34,784 bases of DNA. Origin: Bacteroidetes bacterium ADurb.Bin302. Lineage in GTDB: Bacteria > Bacteroidota > Bacteroidia > Bacteroidales > Paludibacteraceae. The stretch spans positions 1 through 34,784 of the forward strand of contig MWBK01000201.1 of assembly GCA_002069025.1 (NCBI GenBank). Reading direction: 5' to 3'. Below are positions 22,728 to 30,199 of the stretch, one piece after another (position 1 is the first letter of the stretch; each line of letters opens with the position of its first letter). A model generated the notes under the pieces. The model was not told the origin of the DNA, did no database searches, and saw only the letters and a program-made list of their open reading frames with translations. A program made the position numbers and the translations under genes.

Positions 22728-24275
22728 TTAATAGATATTAGCGTGAGCAGGTCTGCACATTGCAATTTCAACGAACGTGCAATTTTCTCCTCGAAACTCT
22801 AACAAGTATGCCTTGCCAGAACTACTACTGTTTACACCAGAACGACATTTATCTAAGAATACCATCTTGTAAACCTTCTTCGGGTCTGGTTCATACTCTA
22901 TCTCTCTCCACTTACCCGTGATTTCATCTTTCTCCAAGCGATAAGGTCTGCAATAGTACTTAGACTTTTTATCGAATTCCACATCTGGGAAACAGTCACG
23001 GATGATGATAAGATTTTCCATGATATCTTTTGCGTTCTTAGCATCCGAAAGAACTTCGTTCGTTAAGAACAGGCGGTTCTTATACATAGTCGCACACTGC
23101 ATTGTGAGAATACAGATAAGGTCATACTGCTTTGCCAGATTATCAAATACTCTGGTCATCTCCTGTATCTGTAAGTCACTTCGACTTGTACCAGAACAAT
23201 CTTCAAGCTTAAGTACATCGTAGATAACTGTTGAGAAACCATACTTTAAAGCGTAGTCACGTACCTTCTTCTTGATGACGCTGATATTCGGGGAAGCTAT
23301 CTCTATAAACTTGAAGGACTGCTGAAAACGTTCCTTCCATATCGTCTTCACAATATCAATATAGGTTTTATCCTCTTCTGTGAAGAGACCTTTCATCATT
23401 TTCTTTATTGTACACTTAGCATACCTACAGTATCTATACAGTAAGAACGCCATTATCTTAAGCTTGAACTTCTTTACACCTTCCTCATTGGAGATGACAA
23501 GAATCTTTTCGCCTGCTGTAGCTAAGGATAAACTCATTTCCATCATCATTGAAGACTTACCCACGGAACTAAATCCTGCTATGATGTTAGTTCCTTTTCT
23601 CAGTAAACCCTGTGTTTCATCTGATATGAACTTGAATGTATCTATAATCTTTCCATCCTTATTTGCTCCACAGTTTGAGAATGGAACACCTGTAAGTTCT
23701 CCAAACTCACATGACTCTACAAAGTTCTCAAAGTCAATATCAGTTTCATCCAGTACACAAGCATCATTACTTACCTTGAACCTTGACAGAAGTAATTCTC
23801 TATGGTCAAGGACTTCCTGTGCCGTGAGCTTTTCATAAAGCTTAAGAACCTGTATTTCTTTTCCATTGAATTCAACAGTACGGAACAGGTCATTGCCATC
23901 ATTGTACAGTCCAAGAATAATGTTTGACTTGTACAGTGCATCGAAGTATCCATCTGCATTGTTAATATTAACGCAACTGCACATCAGTTCTACTGCTTCG
24001 TAACCACCTATTTCATCAAACTTCTCTTTGATTGTATCCGTAAGATTACTTACAATTGATACCTCGTCGAACACTGAGATGTTCAGTTTGTGTAATCTTG
24101 ATGCAATTGCAAATAAGAATCTTGCATCCTGCGTGATTAAATCTTCCTTCTCAATATTATGTTCCTCTAAGAGTAGAGGGTCTTTGTAAATGCAGGCAAT
24201 GACATTCGCTTCAACTATGACTCTGTTCTTCAACAATTCTTTAGGATAATCTATACCTGCGATAAAGTTTCCCAT
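22728..24275 (-). CDS. replicative DNA helicase, DnaB-like
   Basis: Hexameric 5'-3' helicase at the fork. The N-terminal part (residues about 12-110, VIVEANVIACIYKDPLLLEE) resembles the DnaB N domain. The RecA-like motor has Walker A AGFSSVGKSSMM near residue 237, the H1a-like ISNEEG, Walker B VIYDVL, and the sensor region LICILTMQCA; TSRSDLQIQEMTRVFDNLAK matches the DnaB linker after Walker B. 515 aa is slightly longer than usual. AGGAGG precedes the ATG, and the leader holds two 21-base repeats. Confidence 0.88.
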   Translation of the reverse strand: MGNFIAGIDYPKELLKNRVIVEANVIACIYKDPLLLEEHNIEKEDLITQDARFLFAIASRLHKLNISVFDEVSIVSNLTDTIKEKFDEIGGYEAVELMCSCVNINNADGYFDALYKSNIILGLYNDGNDLFRTVEFNGKEIQVLKLYEKLTAQEVLDHRELLLSRFKVSNDACVLDETDIDFENFVESCEFGELTGVPFSNCGANKDGKIIDTFKFISDETQGLLRKGTNIIAGFSSVGKSSMMMEMSLSLATAGEKILVISNEEGVKKFKLKIMAFLLYRYCRYAKCTIKKMMKGLFTEEDKTYIDIVKTIWKERFQQSFKFIEIASPNISVIKKKVRDYALKYGFSTVIYDVLKLEDCSGTSRSDLQIQEMTRVFDNLAKQYDLICILTMQCATMYKNRLFLTNEVLSDAKNAKDIMENLIIIRDCFPDVEFDKKSKYYCRPYRLEKDEITGKWREIEYEPDPKKVYKMVFLDKCRSGVNSSSSGKAYLLEFRGENCTFVEIAMCRPAHANIY

Positions 24276-24289
24276 AACATAACCTCCTC

Positions 24290-24331
24290 ATGTAATAATA
24301 TTGGTATAACATGTAATAATATTGGTATAAC
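24290..24331 (-). repeat. tandem 21-bp direct repeat in the helicase leader
   Basis: Two perfect head-to-tail copies of a 21-bp unit (24290-24310, 24311-24331), each containing GTTATACC and AATATTATTACAT, lie between the start of transcription and the ribosome site. The -10 of the same promoter (TGGTATAAT) carries the related GGTATAA. Likely an operator or RNA regulatory element. Confidence 0.85.
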
Positions 24332-24342
24332 CTTATAATAAG

Positions 24343-24371
24343 ATTATACCATACTTCAAAACATTTGTCAA
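24343..24371 (-). promoter_or_regulatory. sigma-A promoter of the helicase-primase operon
   Basis: -35 TTGACA at 24371-24366, 17-bp spacer, extended -10 TGGTATAAT ending at 24343. GGTATAA (24324-24330) and TTATACC (24344-24350) form a 7-bp dyad centred on the expected start. Confidence 0.88.
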
Positions 24372-24442
24372 TATATTTTCTTTATTTTTTTACAAGTAAC
24401 TTTAGCGAAACCCTTCTGTAATATTTTCGTTATATGTAACAA

Positions 24443-24467
24443 CTGGTTGGCAACTTGTACCAACCAG
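24443..24467 (-). terminator. hairpin between two operons, possible terminator
   Basis: CTGGTTGG and CCAACCAG form a perfect 8-bp stem with a 9-base loop, 25 bases after the Sak4-like gene. No run of U follows, so it is either a weak or factor-dependent terminator or an mRNA 3' stabiliser. The 120 bases from here to the next promoter hold no gene. Confidence 0.45.
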
Positions 24468-24492
24468 TCATATAATTGAGAATGATTAAAAC

Positions 24493-25791
24493 TTAAATCA
24501 TAGAATATAATTCCATGTATGTTTCTTCGTCAATGTTCTTTGTGCTCTTGATTCCCTTCTTCTTAAGGTGAGCAAGTACCTTTTCCTTGAAGTCTGCATT
24601 GCTCTTTAATTCAGCAGACACCTTAGCCTTAGCTTCATCAAGAGTTACTGTATCTTCTTCGTCAACGTCAAATGGAACTTCATCTTCGTCGTCTTCTTCT
24701 GGGATATTTACCTCTGTATCTTCGCTTGTTTCTTCCAGAGTTTCAACCTGTTCTTCTTCTTCAACTTCTGACTTCATTGCTTCAACAGTAACATCTTCTT
24801 CTTCATCTGGGATGCTGTCACTTGAAACATTCTTTGAAGCAGAGATTACTTCCTCTTCCACTTCCACTTCATCAAGAGACTTATTGCTCTTAAGTCTGTC
24901 CATGAATGACATAGGTCTTGGATTTCTCTTCTCTTCTGTCTTCTTTGCTTCAATAGCATCTTCAACAGCTAAGATAAAGTTCTGGCAGTATCTATCCATT
25001 TCTACCTTCGGAACGATATCTGGGAAGTGAGTCTTAAGGTCGATAGCATAACCGTCATCCTTGAATACACATACTCTCTTCTCGCTGATAACAACGCCCT
25101 TCTGTGTATCGCTTCCACCAAATTTTCCCTTAATCTTCTTTACATCCTTAAAGTCCTTTTCCTTGTAGAGGCAACAAGCAATATTTACCTTGTCTTTGAT
25201 TGTGTTGTAGTACTTCTCAGCAACACTACAAGTAATCTTGTCCTGTGATACACCAGTGAAGATATCAGTGTTGCTCTTCTGCTTGATGTGTCCGATGTAG
25301 ATTGGCTTACACTTGCACTTCTCTTCTACTACTGCAAAGAAATTCGGGATAAGGTCATTGGCGTAGTTGATACCGCCACCGAAACCACCGAAAGCGTTCT
25401 TAATACTTGTAGCCTTCTTAGGAGGATTCTTTTCTGTAGCCATTGCAACAGCTTCCTCATTTGCCTTGTCTACTGTATACTTTTCAAGGAGTCTTACAAG
25501 CTCGTCAATGCTGTCGAAAGCAATGAACTTTGTATGTTCGTATGTTGTATCCTTTTCATCAGCAATTGTCTTAAGAGCCTTCATGATGTGCTGATATGTT
25601 GGACAACGGAAACATACGTAGTTCTCAGCAGGAGGGTCTGGTTCTCTTCCACAAGAGATGAAGACCGTTCCTTCGTCATAGCCTTCAAAGTTCTTACCCA
25701 TTTCGTAGGCTGTTGTAGTCTTACCTACTCCACCTTCACCGTTAATGATGTACGAAAGGTCTGTATAGTGTTCTGCTATTCTTGATTTCAT
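24493..25791 (-). CDS. Sak4-like AAA ATPase
   Basis: A RecA-core ATPase of the phage single-strand annealing/recombination group, usually paired with an SSB-like protein. Walker A is GEGGVGKTT near residue 20; a Walker B-like FIAFDSIDELV follows; IYIGHIKQKS fits the sensor strand. Residues about 305-395 are an acidic Glu/Asp/Val/Ser tail, followed by a small helical C-terminal domain (FKEKVLAHLKKKGIKSTKNI). I start at the ATG at 25791, 8 bases behind GGAGG, not at 25806, where the ATG overlaps the ribosome site. Upstream neighbour: Gp157-like gene. Confidence 0.8.
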   Translation of the reverse strand: MKSRIAEHYTDLSYIINGEGGVGKTTTAYEMGKNFEGYDEGTVFISCGREPDPPAENYVCFRCPTYQHIMKALKTIADEKDTTYEHTKFIAFDSIDELVRLLEKYTVDKANEEAVAMATEKNPPKKATSIKNAFGGFGGGINYANDLIPNFFAVVEEKCKCKPIYIGHIKQKSNTDIFTGVSQDKITCSVAEKYYNTIKDKVNIACCLYKEKDFKDVKKIKGKFGGSDTQKGVVISEKRVCVFKDDGYAIDLKTHFPDIVPKVEMDRYCQNFILAVEDAIEAKKTEEKRNPRPMSFMDRLKSNKSLDEVEVEEEVISASKNVSSDSIPDEEEDVTVEAMKSEVEEEEQVETLEETSEDTEVNIPEEDDEDEVPFDVDEEDTVTLDEAKAKVSAELKSNADFKEKVLAHLKKKGIKSTKNIDEETYMELYSMI

Positions 25792-25805
25792 TTTATCATC
25801 CTCCA

Positions 25806-26384
25806 TTACTTAATTGTTACTGTTCTCTTAGATTCAAGTGTAGCTCCTGCAATGTGTTCTCCAGACTTAAGAGCATCCTTGATAGCAGTCTTGTTGATTG
25901 TTGGCTCAGAGTACTTAAGAAGGTCGTCTCTATAGCCCTTGTACTGATTGATGAAAGTCTTTTCATCGTAGACAAGAACTGATGGTGCGTTGTTCCTCAG
26001 AGAGATTCTTACCTTATCAGTTTCAATCTTAGTTTCATTGACAGTATCCATTGAGTTGATAAGATATGCCTTAAGGTGTTCTACCTTGTTCTCCATTGCC
26101 TTCTTTCTACTCTGGAGATTCTTGATGCTTTCACCAAGAGCCTTTGCTCCTGCTTCAAGTTCCTTGATATAAAGACTTACTGATTCAGCCTTTGTATCGA
26201 AGTCTCCCTTAAGTTCTGTGAGAGCTTCCAGAAGTTTGTTCTCCTGTTCTTCCATGTAGGCAACAGGGTCAATAGGATTTCCTTCAGAATCTACAGGTTC
26301 TCCATCCTCATTGACATTGATTTCGATTTCCCCAAACTTATCCAGAAGTTCAAGGTGTTCCTTTGCGATGTCGAATAATCTCAT
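25806..26384 (-). CDS. Gp157-like coiled-coil protein
   Basis: The long central helix (residues about 40-110, with LKGDFDTKAESVSLYIKELE and KNLQSRKKAMENKVEHLKAY) and the C-terminal strands (KVRISLRNNAPSVLVYDEKT, then TINKTAIKDALKSGEHIAGA) match the outline of the siphovirus Gp157 family, which is commonly next to the Sak4/SSB recombination genes. Its biochemical role is not settled. 192 aa is slightly long for the family; an acidic insert EDGEPVDSEGNPIDPV lies near residue 27. GAAAGGAAG precedes the ATG. Confidence 0.8.
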   Translation of the reverse strand: MRLFDIAKEHLELLDKFGEIEINVNEDGEPVDSEGNPIDPVAYMEEQENKLLEALTELKGDFDTKAESVSLYIKELEAGAKALGESIKNLQSRKKAMENKVEHLKAYLINSMDTVNETKIETDKVRISLRNNAPSVLVYDEKTFINQYKGYRDDLLKYSEPTINKTAIKDALKSGEHIAGATLESKRTVTIK

Positions 26385-26416
26385 TTACATCTTCCTTTCA
26401 AATTTATTATGTTATT

Positions 26417-26445
26417 ATTATATCACACTATTTAAAGTTTGTCAA
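26417..26445 (-). promoter_or_regulatory. sigma-A promoter of the Gp157-Sak4 operon
   Basis: -35 TTGACA at 26445-26440 contains the stop codon of the 162-aa gene (GCTTGACA). 17-bp spacer, extended -10 TGATATAAT, then AATAACATA. Confidence 0.9.
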
Positions 26446-26930
26446 GCATTTATTTCAGAAAAACTTCTTCTTTTTTTTCTGGAAGGAGCAACACCTTCTC
26501 CAACCATGCAGTTAGATAAATCCTCATGTGGTAATTCTACCTTTGGTGCAGGTTTCTGTTCCTGCTTCCGCTTGTTAAGGTTGTTAACAAGTATACTCTT
26601 GTAATATGCAAGCTCATTATAATCTGATACGAAACTCTTAGTCTCCATGTATCTCTTGATATAGTCTTTTTCTTCCTTAAGATAATCTCTGATATCAACA
26701 ACATCATACTCAGATATAATCTGTCTCCACATTCTGTTCTTGAATGTATGATTGTTGTGACCGACTATCTCCTCGGACAAACTCCATGCTTCTGACTCAG
26801 CGTAAAGCCTGCTTATGTACCTATCATATTCTTCTTTGTTACAGCAGTACTTAGGTCTTACCTGTCCGTTCATGACGAAACTGAAAGCATCCTTCTTGTC
26901 TATCTCTTTCTTACAGAAAACACAAATCAT
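26442..26930 (-). CDS. hypothetical Cys-cluster protein, 162 aa
   Basis: The N terminus has a treble-clef-like set of Cys (CVFC at 3-6 and KYCC near 28-30), likely zinc-bound. The middle is helical and charged (RMWRQIISEYDVVDIRDYLK), and the C terminus is basic (APSRKKRRSFSEI), suitable for binding nucleic acid. AGGAGGA precedes the ATG. It lies between the SSB-like gene and the recombination pair; a role in replication or recombination is inferred from this only. Confidence 0.75.
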   Translation of the reverse strand: MICVFCKKEIDKKDAFSFVMNGQVRPKYCCNKEEYDRYISRLYAESEAWSLSEEIVGHNNHTFKNRMWRQIISEYDVVDIRDYLKEEKDYIKRYMETKSFVSDYNELAYYKSILVNNLNKRKQEQKPAPKVELPHEDLSNCMVGEGVAPSRKKRRSFSEINA

Positions 26931-26952
26931 AAAGTCCTCCTAATTAAGATTA

Positions 26953-26977
26953 TGCAGAAGGGAAAATCCCCTCTGCA
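26953..26977 (-). terminator. hairpin after the SSB-like gene
   Basis: TGCAGAGGGG and CCCTTCTGCA form a 10-bp stem (one G-U), loop ATTTT, 15 bases past the stop. A clear U-tract is missing, so it may attenuate expression of the next gene rather than terminate fully. Confidence 0.5.
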
Positions 26978-26992
26978 ATAACCAATCATGAA

Positions 26993-28168
26993 TTAAAGGT
27001 CAAGGTCTTCAAATGAGTCAAGGTCAAGACTGTCAAGTTCATCTCCGAGTTCATCGCTATCTTCTGTAGCCTTCTTACCTAAGATAGCACTCTTAGTGTA
27101 AGCAGTGTCGACTAAGATGCTGTAGCCCTTACCAAGCTTTGCAAATGAGAATCCCTGCTTTGACTCACCGTATGCAGTTCTTTCCTTCTTGATGTCTTCA
27201 AAGGTTGTAAGACCCCAGTTAATATTCTCCTTGTCTGCATCTGTAAGCATGTCCTCAGTGAATTCAATCTTCTCAGCACCATTAAGGATGTTAAGAACAA
27301 CGCCCATTTCCTTAACTGCATTTGGATTTTCTTCATCTGGGTCTACGTCAAATCTCTTCTTCATTCCCTCGATGAAAGCATCACTCTTCTTAGGAACTTC
27401 AAACTGTACAGGGCAATACTTGTTAGGAAGTTTTTCACCTGTTGCTTTATCTTTGCCTGTGTAAACAACACTGTAACCTGTGATTGAAAGACCATCATTT
27501 GTTTCCTTAACAGCATCATTGAGGAATAAGAATTTTTCAGAAACTGTTGCAGTCTCTTCTGCAACAGACTGAGCCTTCTGGATTTTCTTCACTTCATATC
27601 TGGTGTTCCATTCATTCTTGCTCTCGTTGAAGTAAGCTGTTCTCTCACCAGTGATAACCCACTTACCTTCTTCAATGTGAGTATCCTTCTCGAAGAGATT
27701 ACGAAGAGCTTCCGTGAAGTCTACATTGTCAAGGAATTCATATCTTCCCTTCTTTACCTTTTCATACTTTGCCTTTGCCTCTTCAAGAGTAGTTACCTTG
27801 AACTTAGCCTTGTCTTCGTCTGATGCTTCATCAAATCCCTTGACAAGCTTTTCAAGTCCGTATACATATCCAGAAGGGTATCTGTCGATGACGTACTTCT
27901 TATACTCCGGAACTTTTGCGAGGATTTCTGGGTCATCCTTCTGACTGATAGGAATGTCAAAAGTGTTTCCCTGCTTATCAATAAGATAAATCTTGTCCTT
28001 CTTATAAGTCTTACTATCCCAGTACTGAGACTGAAGAAAAACAAGATTGCCGTTTGCTTTAGCCATGAAGTTAAAGGTTACGAAGCTTCCTTTCTCAGAC
28101 TCACAGGCTCTGACGTAAGCCTTGTCTTCCTTTGATTTAATTACCTTTCCTACTACTGTAAAATACAT
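26993..28168 (-). CDS. candidate single-strand DNA-binding protein with acidic tail
   Basis: No family is recognised with certainty. The N terminus (MYFTVVGKVIKSKEDKAYVR) is beta-rich, and the protein ends with a very acidic tail (DELGDELDSLDLDSFEDLDL), the layout of phage single-strand-binding proteins such as T7 gp2.5, whose tails bind partner proteins. It is followed by Gp157- and Sak4-like genes, usual partners of an SSB. The frame is open to 28240, but the promoter at 28212-28240 makes the ATG at 28168, behind AAAGGAAAG, the true start (391 aa). It is long for an SSB, so another replication role is possible. Confidence 0.7.
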   Translation of the reverse strand: MYFTVVGKVIKSKEDKAYVRACESEKGSFVTFNFMAKANGNLVFLQSQYWDSKTYKKDKIYLIDKQGNTFDIPISQKDDPEILAKVPEYKKYVIDRYPSGYVYGLEKLVKGFDEASDEDKAKFKVTTLEEAKAKYEKVKKGRYEFLDNVDFTEALRNLFEKDTHIEEGKWVITGERTAYFNESKNEWNTRYEVKKIQKAQSVAEETATVSEKFLFLNDAVKETNDGLSITGYSVVYTGKDKATGEKLPNKYCPVQFEVPKKSDAFIEGMKKRFDVDPDEENPNAVKEMGVVLNILNGAEKIEFTEDMLTDADKENINWGLTTFEDIKKERTAYGESKQGFSFAKLGKGYSILVDTAYTKSAILGKKATEDSDELGDELDSLDLDSFEDLDL

Positions 28169-28211
28169 TATAGCATCTTTCCTTTCTAAAATGAATTGTT
28201 TTGATGTTATT

Positions 28212-28240
28212 ATTATATCATAACGCTTGTGATTTGTCAA
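28212..28240 (-). promoter_or_regulatory. sigma-A promoter of the SSB-like operon
   Basis: -35 TTGACA at 28240-28235 contains the stop codon of the 67-aa gene (GCTTGACA). 17-bp spacer, extended -10 TGATATAAT, then AATAACAT. Confidence 0.9.
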
Positions 28241-28440
28241 GCATTATTTTTTAATTTTATTTTGAGCTTTGCAAGCTCCAGACTTTCAGCTTCCAGTGTA
28301 TGACAGAACTTTGAAAGAGTATCCAGTCTTGATATTACTGACTTGTGGATGTAGTCCATACAAGTTCTGCCGTCTGTAGTCTTCATCTTCTTACATACAT
28401 TACGATGAATACAGTCTTCACAATAAACTTTCTTTTCCAT
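28237..28440 (-). CDS. small Cys-rich protein, 67 aa
   Basis: AAGGAGG leads into the ATG at 28440 (MEKKVYCEDCIHRNVCKKMK); the longer upstream frame lacks a ribosome site. Four Cys (CEDC, VC, TC) in the first 30 residues likely bind a metal. A helical C terminus follows (LEAESLELAKLKIKLKNN). It comes 13 bases after the MazF-like gene; it does not look like a MazE antitoxin, which would be acidic with an AbrB or RHH fold. Confidence 0.7.
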   Translation of the reverse strand: MEKKVYCEDCIHRNVCKKMKTTDGRTCMDYIHKSVISRLDTLSKFCHTLEAESLELAKLKIKLKNNA

Positions 28441-28453
28441 AAAGAAACCCTCC

Positions 28454-28789
28454 TTACAGTCCGAGCTGTATCTTGATGCATCTATCAACATTCTGCATTG
28501 ATGCATCTGATAAACGTCCTAAGCAATGCTTAAGAGCTGATTTCTGAACTGTCTGTACCTGTTCAAGAAGAACGATAGAGTCTGCATTGAGACCACCGTC
28601 TCCCTTTTTCACGAAGGCATGAATAGGGAAGTCCTTCTTATTTGTCTTCGTGCTGATAGGTGCGATATTCACGATAGGTGATTTATCATTGTTGATGTCA
28701 TTACTAATAATAACTACAGGTCTGAAACCTCCCTGTACAGAACCCCCAATTGCAGGGAGTTCTGTTGTGTAAACTTCACCTCTTACCAT
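28454..28789 (-). CDS. mazF: MazF/PemK-like toxin
   Basis: Probable sequence-specific endoribonuclease. The family pattern is clear: MVRGEVYTTELP, RPVVIISND, PIVNIAPISTKTNK, then HAFVKKGDGGLNADSIVLLE with QVQTVQKSAL, and the C-terminal helix. 111 aa is normal. AAAGGAGG precedes the ATG, which overlaps the end of the recombinase gene by 7 bases. No antitoxin frame lies directly upstream or downstream, so it is an orphan in this window. It may act on host mRNA. Confidence 0.9.
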   Translation of the reverse strand: MVRGEVYTTELPAIGGSVQGGFRPVVIISNDINNDKSPIVNIAPISTKTNKKDFPIHAFVKKGDGGLNADSIVLLEQVQTVQKSALKHCLGRLSDASMQNVDRCIKIQLGL

Positions 28790-29598
28790 CTTTCAACTGC
28801 CTCCTTTCCAAGGTTTAAAGCTAACCAAGCTTCTCTTACTTCTTCCTCAGCAACGTCTGTTGTGTAGTGCTTCTCTGTGATTCTCTGGTCACTGTGTCCG
28901 AGTGCCATTGCTGAAGCCGTCACATTTCTCTGTGTATATTCACCACAGCTCATGAAGTATGAGAATGTCTTACGAGCTGTATGTGATGAATAATGACCCA
29001 TGATGTTCAGTTCCTTTGTTGCGTCGTTGTATCTTCTCTGGACGCTTCTGATTGAGATAGGAGCAACCTTTCTCTCTGAACCATCTTCATTATATCTTTC
29101 TGTTGATGTTACTGCGTCAACGATTTCTCCCTCTTTATCGTACTTCCATTCTACAAAGTATGATTTTCTGGAAGCGTCTGATGTGAAGAGATAATCGTCA
29201 TCGCTTAATCCCTTCTTTTCGATTAACTTCTCTACCATTTCATATACTGTGTTGTTCAAGTAGAGGAGTCTTGTTTTACCAGTTTTCTGTTCAAGAATGT
29301 AAACCGCTTCTGGTCTGTTCTCTAAGTCGAAGTCGCAAACTCTCCAACCTACTGTGTCTCCTATTCTCATGCCAGTGTTTACTGCTAAGATGAAGAGTGC
29401 GCCAATTGAAGGAGCTTTCTTGAAGAGCCATGATGCTACATCGTTTACTTCCTGTCTTGTTGTCAGTGCATCCGTTCTGTGTTCGATAGGCTTCTCTACC
29501 TGCTTAACTGCAAGAACGCCTCTGTTATATTTGCTTGTCTTCTTTGCTCTTGTGCTAACTGAAATGTCAACCACGTTAGTTCTCATTGCCATTGCCAT
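28783..29598 (-). CDS. tyrosine recombinase/integrase
   Basis: Site-specific recombinase. Catalytic residues can be placed: Arg78 in NTGMRIGD, Lys in EQKTGKTR (about 108), HTAR at 206-209, His235 in GHSDQRI and the nucleophile Tyr245 in EKHYTTD. The N-terminal core-binding part is only about 60 residues and there is no arm-binding domain, so this 271-aa protein is closer to small XerC-like or transposon-type recombinases than to lambda integrase. It may integrate the phage or resolve genome dimers. I see no attachment-site repeat nearby. Confidence 0.92.
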   Translation of the reverse strand: MAMAMRTNVVDISVSTRAKKTSKYNRGVLAVKQVEKPIEHRTDALTTRQEVNDVASWLFKKAPSIGALFILAVNTGMRIGDTVGWRVCDFDLENRPEAVYILEQKTGKTRLLYLNNTVYEMVEKLIEKKGLSDDDYLFTSDASRKSYFVEWKYDKEGEIVDAVTSTERYNEDGSERKVAPISIRSVQRRYNDATKELNIMGHYSSHTARKTFSYFMSCGEYTQRNVTASAMALGHSDQRITEKHYTTDVAEEEVREAWLALNLGKEAVERW

Positions 29599-29648
29599 AT
29601 GTAATTCCTCCTAATGTAATTTGTGTTTGTTTCCCTTTCGGTGATTTT

Positions 29649-29677
29649 ATTATAACACATGTGATTCTACTTGTCAA
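29649..29677 (-). promoter_or_regulatory. sigma-A promoter of the recombinase-mazF operon
   Basis: -35 TTGACA at 29677-29672, 17-bp spacer, extended -10 TGTTATAAT ending at 29649. A long A/T tract (AAAATTTTTTCAAAAAGG) precedes the -35. Confidence 0.9.
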
Positions 29678-29706
29678 TACCTTTTTGAAAAAATTTTAAA
29701 AATATT

Positions 29707-29729
29707 TAGTCGCCCTTCAAGAGCGACCA
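29707..29729 (-). terminator. intrinsic terminator
   Basis: TGGTCGC and GCGACTA pair over 7 bp with a 9-base loop, followed by AATATTTTT. It starts 13 bases after the stop of the 78-aa gene and ends the SprT-dockerin operon. Confidence 0.8.
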
Positions 29730-29741
29730 AACAATCTTTGT

Positions 29742-29978
29742 TTATGCCATTGGTAACGCCCAGTCACAAGGCTCAATCTGTCCACCTTCACACTTAAGTT
29801 TATAAGACGGGAGATAGAATTCATCTTCCTTAACATCATTATCAACCTTCAAAAAATAACTATATCCACATCCACTACATGGATATTCTTTAATTCCTTT
29901 TGATTTTTCATGCTGTTGTATACAGATATCTCTGATTGTTCTTAATTCCTTAAGTGTTGTATTATCATCTACAATCAT
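29742..29978 (-). CDS. small Cys protein, 78 aa
   Basis: A helical N terminus (LKELRTIRDICIQQHEKSKG) precedes PCSGCGY and a second pair of more distant Cys (KLKCEGG, EPCDW), a possible zinc site. The start overlaps the stop of the preceding gene (ATGA). Last gene before the terminator. Function unknown. Confidence 0.72.
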   Translation of the reverse strand: MIVDDNTTLKELRTIRDICIQQHEKSKGIKEYPCSGCGYSYFLKVDNDVKEDEFYLPSYKLKCEGGQIEPCDWALPMA

Positions 29979-30118
29979 TTTCCCATTTCCTTATACTTCT
30001 TTTCCTTGTATTTGTTCTTCGGTTCTCTTCTGGTAGTAGGGTCAATAGTCCAAGTGTTTCTGAACTGATTGTAGTACTCCTTCTTTTCCTTCTTAGTCAT
30101 CTTCTTAAGTTCTTTCAT
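29975..30118 (-). CDS. Lys-rich small protein, 47 aa
   Basis: GGAGGGAATTATC leads into an ATG at 30118. The peptide is strongly basic (MKELKKMTKKEKKEYYNQFR, ending NKYKEKKYKEMGK), with 17 Lys or Arg. Probable nucleic-acid or ribosome-binding peptide, by charge alone. It overlaps the next start by 4 bases. Confidence 0.68.
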   Translation of the reverse strand: MKELKKMTKKEKKEYYNQFRNTWTIDPTTRREPKNKYKEKKYKEMGK

Positions 30119-30151
30119 GATAATTCCCTCCATAAGTTAATATGTAACTCG

Positions 30152-30188
30152 TTGACAATTAAGCCCTGTTTGAAGACCTAATTGCCAA
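30152..30188. repeat. long imperfect inverted repeat after the dockerin gene
   Basis: TTGGCAATTA (30188-30179) pairs with TAATTGTCAA (30161-30152) over 10 bp with one G-U, and pairing extends inwards with G-U pairs. No U-tract follows in the direction of transcription. It may be an mRNA stabiliser or a weak terminator. The 82 bases around it (30119-30199) hold no gene. Confidence 0.5.
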
Positions 30189-30199
30189 CATATTATTAA

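Noticed and set aside
24421..24492. A clear intrinsic terminator after the Sak4-like gene
   Set aside because: The hairpin at 24443-24467 is perfect but lacks a U-tract, so I list it only as possible.
24587..25785. Long plus-strand open frames opposite the Sak4-like gene
   Set aside because: They are Ser/Thr-rich mirror images of the acidic coding strand, without ribosome sites or motifs. The same holds for the other plus-strand frames; I found no supported plus-strand gene.
28169..28240. 24 extra N-terminal codons on the SSB-like gene
   Set aside because: They overlap the promoter at 28212-28240, so they would not be on its transcript, and a good ribosome site precedes the ATG at 28168.
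30152..30157. TTGACA on the plus strand as a plus-strand promoter
   Set aside because: No -10 at 16-18 bp and no plus-strand gene follows; the hexamer is one arm of an inverted repeat.
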